A stretch of 64,000 nt of DNA. Origin: Allosphingosinicella sp042666435 (GTDB lineage: Bacteria > Pseudomonadota > Alphaproteobacteria > Sphingomonadales > Sphingomonadaceae). Below are positions 9,703-17,882 of this stretch, one piece after another. The stretch's first letter is position 1. Each line of letters starts with the position of its first letter. The position numbers were made by a program, and so were the translations under genes. The notes beneath the pieces are model-generated. The model was not told the DNA's origin, did no database searches, and saw only the letters and a program-made list of their open reading frames with translations. Where the stretch lies: NCBI RefSeq assembly GCF_042666435.1, contig NZ_JBHTDC010000002.1, positions 310,001-374,000 on the forward strand, written 5' to 3'.

Positions 9703-10266
9703 CTACGACGCGAGTATCTTCTCCACCCACGCGGCATAAGCGGTCATGAACTTGCGCAGGAATCCGGCCGTGCGTGCGTTGAGTTCTCCCTGCTCGTCGA
9801 AACTGTCGCCGGCGCCGGCGACATAGGCCTCGGGCATCTGCATCATCGGCACGTTCAGGAACACCATGGACTGGCGCAGGTGATGGTTGGCGCCGAAGCC
9901 GCCCATGGCGCCCGGCGACACGCTGACGACGCCGCCCGGTTTCCCCTCCCACGCGCTCTGCCCGTAGGGGCGAGAGCCGACGTCGATCGCGTTCTTGAGG
10001 ACGCCGGGGACCGAGCGATTATATTCGGGCGTGACGAAAAGGAGCGCGTCGGCTTCTTTCACCCGTTCCCGAAAATCCGTCCACTCCGAAGGCGGCCGCC
10101 CCTCGTCGTCCAGATCCTGGTCGTAGAGCGGCAGCCGGCCGATCTCGACGATCCGCAGCGCCAGGCTATCCGGAGCGAGTCGCGCAAGCCCCTCCGCGGT
10201 CATGCGGTTGAGCGAGCCCTTGCGCAGGCTGCCTACGAGAACGGCGACATCGCGGGATTGGGCCAT
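9703..10266 (-). CDS. NADPH-dependent FMN reductase family protein
   Basis: Encodes 187 residues from ATG 10266, preceded by GGGAGGAGGA. The flavodoxin-like fold of the NADPH:FMN/azo/chromate reductase family is clear: VLVGSLRKGSLNR for the FMN phosphate, FVTPEYNRSVPGVLKNAIDV for the flavin ring, and GGVVSVSPGAMGG. Such enzymes reduce quinones, azo compounds or chromate using NAD(P)H and often protect against quinone stress. The physiological substrate cannot be read from the sequence. It is transcribed alone, divergent from the DoxX gene. Confidence 0.9.
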   Translation of the reverse strand: MAQSRDVAVLVGSLRKGSLNRMTAEGLARLAPDSLALRIVEIGRLPLYDQDLDDEGRPPSEWTDFRERVKEADALLFVTPEYNRSVPGVLKNAIDVGSRPYGQSAWEGKPGGVVSVSPGAMGGFGANHHLRQSMVFLNVPMMQMPEAYVAGAGDSFDEQGELNARTAGFLRKFMTAYAAWVEKILAS

Positions 10267-10355
10267 GATTATCCTCCTCCCGGTCAAAAGCCTGTAGACG
10301 CGGGCGGTTCCCTGCTTATGTTACGCCACCGACACGAGCAGGGGAGCATTGCGCG

Positions 10356-10754
10356 ATGAATTCCACGACCCTCACCTTGTGGGCGCCGCGCGCGCTCAGC
10401 ATCCTCCGCATCGTCGCGGGGCTCATCTTCATGGAGCATGGGACGCAGAAATTCCTCGCCTTTCCGATGGGCGAACATGCAGGGCCGGAGGCGATGAGCC
10501 TGGGTTGGATAGCGGGAATCATCGAGCTGGTCGGCGGCGCGTTGATCGCGCTCGGGCTGTTCACCCGACCGGCGGCGTTCATCGCCTCGGGCACGATGGC
10601 GGTGGCTTACTGGTATGCCCACGCGCCGCAAAATCCCTTCCCGGTCAACAATGGCGGCGACGCGGCGATCCTTTACTGCTTCGTCTTCCTCTATCTCGTC
10701 TTCGCCGGGCCGGGGCCGTGGAGCGTGGACGCGAAGCGGGGCCGCGCCTACTGA
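10356..10754 (+). CDS. DoxX family membrane protein
   Basis: Encodes 132 residues with four transmembrane segments in the DoxX layout. There is a first helix with LSILRIVAGLIFMEHGTQKF (the conserved H-G-x-x-K/QF), a second in IAGIIELVGGALIALGLFTR (the E-x-x-G motif), a third with ASGTMAVAYWYAH, and a last with ALLYCF-like residues ending FAGPGPWSVD. DoxX proteins are linked to redox or thiol homeostasis at the inner membrane. It stands alone between divergent and convergent neighbours. Confidence 0.9.
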   Translation: MNSTTLTLWAPRALSILRIVAGLIFMEHGTQKFLAFPMGEHAGPEAMSLGWIAGIIELVGGALIALGLFTRPAAFIASGTMAVAYWYAHAPQNPFPVNNGGDAAILYCFVFLYLVFAGPGPWSVDAKRGRAY

Positions 10755-10757
10755 CCG

Positions 10758-11444
10758 TCATTCGGGCTCGGCGCAGATATCGACGCCCAATTCGTCGAAA
10801 TCCTCGGCGAGGGCGTCGGTAAGCGCCTTCAGCGAGGATTCGATCTCCGGCACCCATTTGAAGCCGGCGTCGACGGCGGGCGCGTCGTCATTATAGGCAT
10901 TCTTGTCGTCATTGCCGCTGATGAGCGCCGTCGCCACCGCCGGCATGCCCATCCGGTCGACGCGCGTATAGGCGTCGGAGGCATCGGTGCGGATGTCGTA
11001 GGGCGGCGCGCCCGGCCGGGCCTGGGGCGGGTTGCCGTTGGCCGAGGCGAGCCAGGGAAACTGGGTGCGGAACCGGCGGTCGTTGCGCGGCGGGCCGAGC
11101 GGCATGCTGTGCAGCACCGAAATGGGATGCTCGGTCAAGTCGACGAACAGCATCGCCAGCGTATAGTCGATCACCGGGTCGGGCAGGTTGCGGCCGTTGG
11201 GGAAGACCGACGGAAGGCGGAAATCGAGCTTCAGCGTGTCGGGGACGTAGAGTATCGCGACCGTCTGCCCCGGCCGGACGACCTGGACCAGGCACGGCTC
11301 GACATCGAAGCTCGCGGCCCCCGGTGGCGGCGGCGTGGGGGTCGGGGTGGGCGTCGGCGCCGGCGTGCTTCCGCCCTGGCAGCCGCCGAGCGCCAGGCCG
11401 ACGGCGCAAACCAGGGCCAGGGCGGAGGTGCTCCCGCGCATCAT
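10758..11444 (-). CDS. DUF4331 C-terminal-half lipoprotein
   Basis: Encodes 228 residues with a lipoprotein signal (lipobox ALGGC) and a Thr-Pro linker (PAPTPTPTPTPP) leading to the globular part. The sequence resembles the second half of DUF4331 proteins, with an FPNGRNLPDPVIDYTL block and a conserved ending in ICAEPE. It overlaps the upstream gene by ATGA, so the two are coupled and probably assemble into one envelope protein complex. DUF4331 has no firm function. In most proteins I know both halves are in one chain, so this looks like a gene fission with a new lipid anchor. Confidence in the family call is moderate. Confidence 0.7.
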   Translation of the reverse strand: MMRGSTSALALVCAVGLALGGCQGGSTPAPTPTPTPTPPPPGAASFDVEPCLVQVVRPGQTVAILYVPDTLKLDFRLPSVFPNGRNLPDPVIDYTLAMLFVDLTEHPISVLHSMPLGPPRNDRRFRTQFPWLASANGNPPQARPGAPPYDIRTDASDAYTRVDRMGMPAVATALISGNDDKNAYNDDAPAVDAGFKWVPEIESSLKALTDALAEDFDELGVDICAEPE

Positions 11445-12097
11445 ATCTGGCCTCCGAAGCGGCGCGTCTCGCCCCAGATGTCGAGCGGGCTGTTGCCGCG
11501 CTGGATCATCGATCGGGGAAATTGGATGACGATGCCGGTGTCGTTCTGGCCCCGGAAGAAATCGCGCCGGTTGTCGAAGGACAGCTCTCCGGTCGCGCGG
11601 GTTTCGCGGAAGCCCTGGAGGTCGAAGACGAACGGATCGTCGAAATTGCCGGCGCGGACGAGGATGCCGTCTTTCTCGATATTGGTCTCGACCGGCCCCA
11701 GCATCTCCCGGCCGCCGGGAAGGTTGGTCACGGAAAGTCCGAAGCCGCCGCTGCCGGGACCGAAACGGAACTCGACCGGGAATTCGGTGTTGGTCGGATC
11801 GCCATCGTTGGAGACGTTGATCCGGTAGAGCACGTCGCGATCGAAGGTCGGCGCGCGATCGTTCGGCACCGGTCCCGCGAAAGTCAGCGCGATGACGACC
11901 GCATCGTCGGTGTAGAAGGCATAGACGTCGGCGATGTCGGCGGCGAGATCCGGCGTCGGATCGACCAGCGGGTCGGTACGCGGCGGCGAGTCGAAATGGT
12001 CGGCCGCGCCGACCAGGCGATGACCGGCGAAGAGAAGCAGTCCGAACAGAATGACCGAGGCGACGACGCCTTTGACGCTGCCTGTATGCAGTCCCAT
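11441..12097 (-). CDS. DUF4331 N-terminal-half protein
   Basis: Encodes 218 residues with an N-terminal signal or anchor helix (ASVILFGLLLFAGHRL) and then the DUF4331 signature AADHFDSPPRTDPLVD, followed by DIADVYAFYTDDAVVIALTFAG. The chain ends with DIWGETRRFGGQI. DUF4331 proteins normally continue into a domain that is encoded here by the overlapping next gene. The pair is a two-gene operon on the minus strand. The cell location is likely periplasmic or envelope-attached. Confidence 0.8.
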   Translation of the reverse strand: MGLHTGSVKGVVASVILFGLLLFAGHRLVGAADHFDSPPRTDPLVDPTPDLAADIADVYAFYTDDAVVIALTFAGPVPNDRAPTFDRDVLYRINVSNDGDPTNTEFPVEFRFGPGSGGFGLSVTNLPGGREMLGPVETNIEKDGILVRAGNFDDPFVFDLQGFRETRATGELSFDNRRDFFRGQNDTGIVIQFPRSMIQRGNSPLDIWGETRRFGGQI

Positions 12098-12210
12098 GAC
12101 GCCCCCCGGGATCGTCCCGCCAGCGAGTCCAGACCGGAGTCTATATCCTTTTTCGCGGGCCGGCGGAAGACGAGCGCAATGAAGGCGAGGCGCCTATATT
12201 TGCGGGACCT

Positions 12211-12561
12211 TCAGAACAGCAAGATCAGCAATAGAAGGATCAGGATGGCGACCGCGCCCCATATCCAGATTTGCCTGCCCGGCGCTGGTTCGGCCGTGGC
12301 GGAAGTGGACTTTCCGGGCGCATGTTCGGCCTCGAACCGGGCGGTGCGCAGCCCGACCTCGATCTCCGCCCCGGCGCGGTTGAGGTGAACATGCTCGTCG
12401 ACCCGTTCGATCCAGCTCATCGGAACGGATTCGACCTCGCCGCCGGCCAATGCGGGCCGCACCTTGATGCTCTCCCCCTCGACCCGCTCGACCGTGCCGA
12501 ACAACTCGCGGTCGGACGTCAGCACCTGCATCCCGGGGGTGATAGGGGGATTGCTCGCCAT
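12211..12561 (-). CDS. DUF2171-like protein with C-terminal membrane helix
   Basis: Encodes 116 residues from ATG 12561, preceded by AAGGGAG. Residues about 5-50 form a PRC-barrel-like DUF2171 unit (GMQVLTSDRELFGTVERVEG, then VPMSWIERVDEHVHLNR). The middle is a charged linker, and residues about 95-115 are one hydrophobic helix (AVAILILLLLILLF) that would anchor the protein with the barrel in the cytosol. The function is unknown. PRC-barrel proteins often bind partners such as ribosome-maturation or photosynthetic factors. Confidence 0.75.
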   Translation of the reverse strand: MASNPPITPGMQVLTSDRELFGTVERVEGESIKVRPALAGGEVESVPMSWIERVDEHVHLNRAGAEIEVGLRTARFEAEHAPGKSTSATAEPAPGRQIWIWGAVAILILLLLILLF

Positions 12562-12620
12562 CGGATGAACTCCCTTGTTCAACCGTGGCAACGGCCGGAA
12601 CCGTCGCCGCGTTCCCTCGT

Positions 12621-15065
12621 CTAGCGGCGTCCCTGGTGACGAACGTTTCCCGGGCGGCCGCGGCGGCCCTGCTGGCGCTTGCCGACGGGCTTGTCGCGCT
12701 TGCCGTCGCGCCGGGAGCTGCGACCGTCGAGGTTGGCGGGCGGTGCGTCGGGTAGCTCGAAGCGCAGGCCGCCGCTGACGGGATTGGCTTCGACCAAGCG
12801 GAGCTTGAGCCGTTGCCCCGAAGCGAAGGTCACCCCTGTGTCGTCGCCGCTCAGCGTCTGGCTCGCCTCATCGTAGCGGAAATATTCGGTGCCGAGCGTG
12901 GAGACGGGGACGAGGCCGTCGCCGCCCAGGCCCTCCACGGTGGCGAAGAAGCCGAACGGCTGGACGCCGGTGATGCGGCAATCGACCAGATCGCCGACGC
13001 GCTCGGACAGATAGGCGGCGACGTAGCGGTCGAGCGTCTCGCGCTCGGCGACCATCGCGCGGCGCTCGAGCTGGGAGATGAGCTCGCCGGTGACTTCCAT
13101 CGCCTCGCCTTCGGAATCGGAGAGGCCGCCCTCGCCCAGTCCGTTGCTCCGGACGAGCGAGCGATGGACCAATATGTCGGCATAGCGGCGGATCGGGCTG
13201 GTGAAATGGGCGTAGGAGCCCAAAGCGAGGCCGAAATGGCCGTGATTTTCCGGCCCGTAATAAGCCTGGGTCTGGGTGCGGAGAATCTGCTCCATGATCT
13301 GCGGCTTGAATTCCTCTTCGCCGACGCGTTCGATGATGCGGTTGAAGGTCTCCGGGCGGATGACCTGGCCGAGCGCGAATTCGATTTCGAAGGTCTTGAG
13401 ATAGTCCTTGAGCGCGACCAATTTCTCGCGGCTGGGCGGTTCGTGGTCCCGGTACATGACCGGCGCCTTCTTCGCCTCCAGCGCCTTGGCGGCGGCGACG
13501 TTGGCGGCGATCATGTAATCCTCGATCAATTTGTGCGCGTCGAGACGCTCGCGCGGGGCGACCGAGAGGATGCGGCCTTTTTCGTCGAGCACCACGCGGC
13601 GCTCGGGCAGGTCGAGATCGAGCGGACCGCGCTTTTCGCGGGCGGCGTAAAGCGCGCGCCAGCAGGCCCAGAGGGGTTTGAGGGTGGTCTCGACCAGTTC
13701 GGGCGAGACTACGGGGGCGGTCGGCTCGATCTCGGGCATCGAACATGGTGAGGAGGCGACCTCGATTGGTTCTTCCCCCTCCCCGTTCGTGCCGAGCGAA
13801 GTCGAGACACCCTGTCGAGCGGAGCCGAGACCCGGGTCGGCTTCGTCCCTCGGCTTCGCTCGGGCGGACCCCTCGACTTCGCTCGGGGCGAACGGAATGG
13901 TGGCCTTATCTCCTGACGCGTCGATCGCAGCCTGGGCGTCCTCATAGGCGATATTGGCGGCAATGCGGACTCGGGCGCGGGTGAAGCGCCAGCTTTTAAG
14001 CTGGCCGTCCTTCGAGATTTGCAAATGGCACACCATCGCCGCGCGGTCCTCGCCCTGCTTCAGCGAGCAGACGTCCGCGCTCAAGGTCTCGGGCAGCATC
14101 GGCACCACCCGATCCGGGAAATAGACGCTGTTGCCCCGCTTCCGCGCTTCCTTGTCGAGCGCCGAGCCGGGGCGGACGTAGAAGCTGACGTCGGCGATGG
14201 CGACGATCGCCTTCCAGCCGCCGGCGTTCGATGGATCGTCATCGGCCGCCGCCCAGACCGCGTCGTCATGGTCGCGCGCGTCGGCCGGATCGATCGCGAC
14301 GATCGGCATATGGGTGAGGTCTTCCCGTTTGCCGAGATCGAGCTTGGCCACCCGTTCGGCCTCTTCGATTACCCCATCGGGAAATTCATGCGGGATGCCG
14401 TGCTTGTGGATGGCGATCAGGCTGAAGCTGCGCGGGGCAAAGGGATCGCCCAATATGTCGGTGACGCGGGCGGCGATGCGGGGCGGGCGGCCGGTCTTCT
14501 CGGCGAGGACGAGATCGCCGACCTGGGCCTTGCCGGCGTCGGAGACGGGCAGCTCGCGCCGTTCCTTCTTCTCGACCGGGCGGAGCCAGAGCGATTCGCC
14601 TTCCTTATGGAGGACGCCGAGCACCAGCTCGCTGCCCTTCAGCAATTTCTTCATCGGATGGGCGACGATGCCCGTCCCCTTTTCCTCGGTGCGCGCGAGA
14701 ACACGGTCGCCGACGCCGAGCGCGCCCCTGCGGCCGCGCTCCTGCAAGCGAATGCGCGGCTCGGGGGCATCGCTCTCCCAGCGCTCCGGAACAGCCCATG
14801 CGGTGCCGCTGTCGTCCACATCGGTGACGCGCAGCACCGTCACCTTGGGCACGCCGCCCATCTTGTGGAAGGCGCGGCCGGGGGCGCTGTCGATCAGCCC
14901 CTCGTCGCCCATGTCGCGCAGCAATTGCTTGAGCGCGATCTTGTCGTTGCCGGAAAGGCCGAAAGCACGCGCGATCTCCCGCTTGCCGGCGGGCACATCG
15001 GAGGTCTCGATGAAATCGAGGATCTGCTGGCGGGTCGGGAGACCTGCGCGGATTTTTCTAGCCAT
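12621..15065 (-). CDS. rnr: Ribonuclease R
   Basis: Encodes 814 residues from ATG 15065; the open frame upstream only reads a repeat element. RNase R is a processive 3'-5' exoribonuclease that degrades structured RNA and takes part in rRNA and tmRNA quality control. In order: an N-terminal winged-helix domain (PTRQQILDFIE), cold-shock OB folds, the RNB catalytic domain with AIDPADARDHDDAVW (metal-binding Asp cluster), DYMIAANVAAAK, YAHFTSPIRRYADILVHR, an S1 domain (VGDLVDCRITGVQPFGFF), and a very basic C-terminal tail. About 38 residues near positions 391-428 (PFAPSEVEGS and on) come from a palindromic element inserted in frame within a variable loop of the RNB domain. Confidence 0.97.
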   Translation of the reverse strand: MARKIRAGLPTRQQILDFIETSDVPAGKREIARAFGLSGNDKIALKQLLRDMGDEGLIDSAPGRAFHKMGGVPKVTVLRVTDVDDSGTAWAVPERWESDAPEPRIRLQERGRRGALGVGDRVLARTEEKGTGIVAHPMKKLLKGSELVLGVLHKEGESLWLRPVEKKERRELPVSDAGKAQVGDLVLAEKTGRPPRIAARVTDILGDPFAPRSFSLIAIHKHGIPHEFPDGVIEEAERVAKLDLGKREDLTHMPIVAIDPADARDHDDAVWAAADDDPSNAGGWKAIVAIADVSFYVRPGSALDKEARKRGNSVYFPDRVVPMLPETLSADVCSLKQGEDRAAMVCHLQISKDGQLKSWRFTRARVRIAANIAYEDAQAAIDASGDKATIPFAPSEVEGSARAKPRDEADPGLGSARQGVSTSLGTNGEGEEPIEVASSPCSMPEIEPTAPVVSPELVETTLKPLWACWRALYAAREKRGPLDLDLPERRVVLDEKGRILSVAPRERLDAHKLIEDYMIAANVAAAKALEAKKAPVMYRDHEPPSREKLVALKDYLKTFEIEFALGQVIRPETFNRIIERVGEEEFKPQIMEQILRTQTQAYYGPENHGHFGLALGSYAHFTSPIRRYADILVHRSLVRSNGLGEGGLSDSEGEAMEVTGELISQLERRAMVAERETLDRYVAAYLSERVGDLVDCRITGVQPFGFFATVEGLGGDGLVPVSTLGTEYFRYDEASQTLSGDDTGVTFASGQRLKLRLVEANPVSGGLRFELPDAPPANLDGRSSRRDGKRDKPVGKRQQGRRGRPGNVRHQGRR
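13783..13895. repeat. 113-bp palindromic element inside rnr
   Basis: Ends are 24-base inverted repeats matching at 22 positions (13783-13806 and 13872-13895; core GAGCGAAGTCGAG and CTCGACTTCGCTC). The translation in the rnr frame contains PFAPSEVEG. A second member lies between genes at 23200-23288. Confidence 0.88.
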
Positions 15066-15080
15066 GCGCTCCCTAACACC

Positions 15081-15167
15081 CGTCACCCCGGACTTGATCC
15101 GGGGCCCATCTTGCTGTCGCGCCATTCAAAGGCAGAAGGTGGATGCCGGATCAAGTCCGGCATGACG
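15081..15167. repeat. Palindromic repeat upstream of rnr
   Basis: Arms CGTCACCCCGGACTTGATCC (from 15081) and the complementary GGATCAAGTCCGGCATGACG (to 15167) belong to the CGTCA...TGACG family. It lies between the rnr start and the end of the upstream M28 peptidase gene and could form a long stem in the mRNA. Confidence 0.8.
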
Positions 15168-15181
15168 AAGAGGGTGACGGC

Positions 15182-16588
15182 TTATTGAGCAGGCGCCGGA
15201 GCGACGTACGGCTCGAACGCGCCACCCGGCACGGCGGACGCAACCGGGCTTTCATAGCCCTTTGCCGACACTGCGGACACGCCGAACACCCAATCGTCGA
15301 CACGGATGCCTTTTAGGATATGGCCGAGGGTACCCCCGGGCACGCGGACGCTTTCCTGCCAATTGGCCGAGTCGGTCGGTCGCCAACGGACGATATAGTC
15401 GGCGGCACCCACGCCGCGCCATTTTATCGTGGTATCGGTCGAGACGGCACCTTCCACGATTGGCTCCGGCGGCATCGGCGCGCGGGCCAACGCCGCCAAC
15501 GCGGCGACGTTCAGCTTAGTCACCTTCGCGAGATAGCTAAAATCCATCTCGTCGATCGTGTCGCCATATTCGACGCCGTTCTCGACCCGCAGATCCTGAT
15601 GCTGGTGATCGTAATCCTCGACCGCCACCGAAAAGCGGACGGCGGGGTAACCAGCGTTGAGCATCTCCGTATGGTCGCCGCCGCGGCCGAAACGGTCATT
15701 GCGCCAGATCTGGCGGACGTCGAGGCCGAGCGACAGGTCGTCGGCCAGCGTGTCGATCCGGCGCGAGAGGTTGCGAGAGGGGGAATCGTTCTCGCCGCCT
15801 TGGCTGCGCTGGGCCGCGGCCAGATCGTCCCTCCCTTGCCAGCGCGGACCTTCGGAGAAGACGCGGACATGGGCGGCGTCGCACTTGCCGTCGGAGCCGC
15901 AGCTGTTGCCGATGATGTCGTTGTTCAGATTGGCCATCACCTGCCAGCCCTGCTCCTTCGCGTAATCGGCCATGATCTTTCCACCGAGCAGGCCTTGCTC
16001 CTCGCCCGAAAGAACGGCGTAGACAATGGTCGCCGGAAATTTGAGCGCGGATAGAACCCGCGCTGCCTCGATCACAGCGGCGGTTCCCGAGCCGTCGTCG
16101 TTCGCTCCGGGCGCGTCCGACGTGAAATCCATCACGTCGGTGACGCGGCTGTCGATATGGCCGGAGATGATGACGACGCGGTTTGGGTCGGTGGTGCCGC
16201 GCTGGATCGCGAATACGTTGGTCACCGTGGTGGGATTAGGAACACGTCGGCCCGTAACCGTGTCGGATGGAGTGACGATTTCGAGGCAGCCGCCGCACGC
16301 GTTCGCGTAGCGCTCGAATTCTTCCTCAGTCCACCTGAGCGCCGCGCCAATGCCGCGTTCGGGGTCGGTGGGAGAAGAAAGCGTGTGGCGTGTGCCGAAG
16401 CTCACGAGCTTTTCGACATTGGCGCGAAGCTTTTGCTCCGACACGGCCCCGGTAAGCTCGGACGGATTTCGATTTCGAGCCCAAGCCGCGAATTTCTCGA
16501 CATCCTCATCGGTCACGGTGGCGGGATTGTTGCCCGCGAGGAGGAGGGGGGCAAAGGCAAGCAGCCAGACGAGATTCTTCATCGCCAT
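15182..16588 (-). CDS. M28-family zinc metallopeptidase, secreted
   Basis: Encodes 468 residues; ATG 16582 (two residues shorter) is equally possible. A signal peptide (KNLVWLLAFAPLLLAG) leads to the M28 aminopeptidase domain. The cocatalytic zinc ligands and base are visible in order: His and Asp in SGHIDSR, Asp in GANDDGSG, the Glu pair in SGEEQGLLG, Asp in NNDIIG, and His in DYDHQHQDL. After about residue 370 comes a fibronectin-III-like domain (IKWRGVGAADYIVRWRPTDS) found at the C-terminus of some M28 peptidases. It likely degrades peptides in the periplasm or outside. It lies upstream of rnr on the same strand, separated by a palindromic repeat. Confidence 0.92.
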   Translation of the reverse strand: MAMKNLVWLLAFAPLLLAGNNPATVTDEDVEKFAAWARNRNPSELTGAVSEQKLRANVEKLVSFGTRHTLSSPTDPERGIGAALRWTEEEFERYANACGGCLEIVTPSDTVTGRRVPNPTTVTNVFAIQRGTTDPNRVVIISGHIDSRVTDVMDFTSDAPGANDDGSGTAAVIEAARVLSALKFPATIVYAVLSGEEQGLLGGKIMADYAKEQGWQVMANLNNDIIGNSCGSDGKCDAAHVRVFSEGPRWQGRDDLAAAQRSQGGENDSPSRNLSRRIDTLADDLSLGLDVRQIWRNDRFGRGGDHTEMLNAGYPAVRFSVAVEDYDHQHQDLRVENGVEYGDTIDEMDFSYLAKVTKLNVAALAALARAPMPPEPIVEGAVSTDTTIKWRGVGAADYIVRWRPTDSANWQESVRVPGGTLGHILKGIRVDDWVFGVSAVSAKGYESPVASAVPGGAFEPYVAPAPAQ

Positions 16589-16635
16589 ACCGTGCAGGCG
16601 CCATAAGGTTCTGGCAACCCTTCATCCCCTCGATT

Positions 16636-17643
16636 TTATGCCGCCACCACTTCTTGCTCGATCGTACCGAAGGTGGCGTGGCCGTGCTCGTCCTCCATCC
16701 AGATGCGGACGGTGTCGCCGGCTTTCAGGAATTCCGTCGTCGGCTTGCCGTCGAGGATGGTCTCGACCGTCCGGACCTCAGCGAGGCAGGAATAGCCCCT
16801 GCCCCCGCGGGCCACCGGCTTGCCGGGGCCGCCGTCGGCGTCGCGGTTGGAGACCGTGCCCGAGCCGATGATGGTACCGGCGCCCAAATTGCGGGTCTTG
16901 GCGAGATGCGCGACGAGGGTGCCGAAATCGAAGGTCATATCCTCTCCCGCGTCGGCGCGGCCGAAGGGCTGGCCGTTCAGATCGACGTTGAGGGCGCCGC
17001 GCAGCTTGCCGTCCTTCCACGCATCGCCGAGTTCATCGGGCGTGACCAGCACCGGCGACAGGGCCGAGGCGGGCTTGGACTGGACGAAGCCGAAACCCTT
17101 GGCGAGTTCGGCCGGGATGAGGTTGCGCAAGCTGACGTCGTTGACGAGGCCGACCAGACGGATGTGGCCGAGCGCGTCCTTGGCCGAGACGCCGCGCGGC
17201 ACGTCGCCCGTCACCACCACCACCTCGGCTTCGAGATCGCAGCCCCATGCCTCGTCGACAAGGGGGATCGGATCGCGGGGGGCGAGCATCTCGTCGGAGC
17301 CGCCCTGATACATCAGCGGATCGGTCCAGAAGCTTTCGGGCATCTCGGCGCCGCGCGCTTTACGCACCAATTCGACATGGTTCACATAAGCCGAGCCGTC
17401 GGCCCATTGATAGGCGCGAGGCAAAGGCGCGGCGGCCTGACGCTCGTGAAAGCGCATCATGGGGATCGCCTCATGGGCGAGATCGGTCGCGAGCAATCCG
17501 AGCCGCGGAGCGACCCGCTCCCAATCGTCGAGCGCGGCCTGCAGGGTCGGCGCGATATGGGTCGCGTCGGCGCACCAGGCGAGATCGTGGCTGACGACGA
17601 CGAGGCGCCCATCGCGGCCCGATTTGAGCGATCCGAGTTTCAT
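16636..17643 (-). CDS. Fumarylacetoacetate hydrolase family protein
   Basis: Encodes 335 residues from ATG 17643. The longer frame would start inside a palindromic repeat (translated as SSASWNP), which argues against it. The FAH fold is clear: AYVNHVELVRKARGAEMP, DPLMYQGGSD, the metal-binding LEAEVVVVTGD, GLVNDVSLRNLIP with Asp, SKPASALSPVLVTPDELG, and GAGTIIGSGTVSNRD. Length and motifs fit the tyrosine/homogentisate branch that splits fumarylacetoacetate. No hmgA or maleylacetoacetate isomerase is adjacent, so the exact substrate is open. Confidence 0.88.
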   Translation of the reverse strand: MKLGSLKSGRDGRLVVVSHDLAWCADATHIAPTLQAALDDWERVAPRLGLLATDLAHEAIPMMRFHERQAAAPLPRAYQWADGSAYVNHVELVRKARGAEMPESFWTDPLMYQGGSDEMLAPRDPIPLVDEAWGCDLEAEVVVVTGDVPRGVSAKDALGHIRLVGLVNDVSLRNLIPAELAKGFGFVQSKPASALSPVLVTPDELGDAWKDGKLRGALNVDLNGQPFGRADAGEDMTFDFGTLVAHLAKTRNLGAGTIIGSGTVSNRDADGGPGKPVARGGRGYSCLAEVRTVETILDGKPTTEFLKAGDTVRIWMEDEHGHATFGTIEQEVVAA

Positions 17644-17682
17644 AGGTCGTGCATTCCCTTCGTGGGCATTCCAGCCCTTCGA

Positions 17683-17754
17683 CGTCATTCCAGCGAAAGC
17701 TGGAATCTCCCTGCCCTGAAGTGAAACGGGATTCCAGCTTGCGCTGGAATGACG
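17683..17754. repeat. Palindromic repeat upstream of the FAH gene
   Basis: Arms CGTCATTCCAGCGAAAGCTG and the matching CAGCTTGCGCTGGAATGACG flank about 25 bases. It is the TCATTCCAGC class of the dispersed family and sits between two divergent start regions. Confidence 0.88.
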
Positions 17755-17882
17755 GACAGGGCTCATCGGTTGACTGGCATTTGCTTGCCGGCTTGGCTAG
17801 GGGCAGCGCACATATTGGTTGCACCGCATGTTTTGCGGCGTGCCCCGGCTTCCTATGTTGGGGCGTGTAAGGAGCTTTTGAA

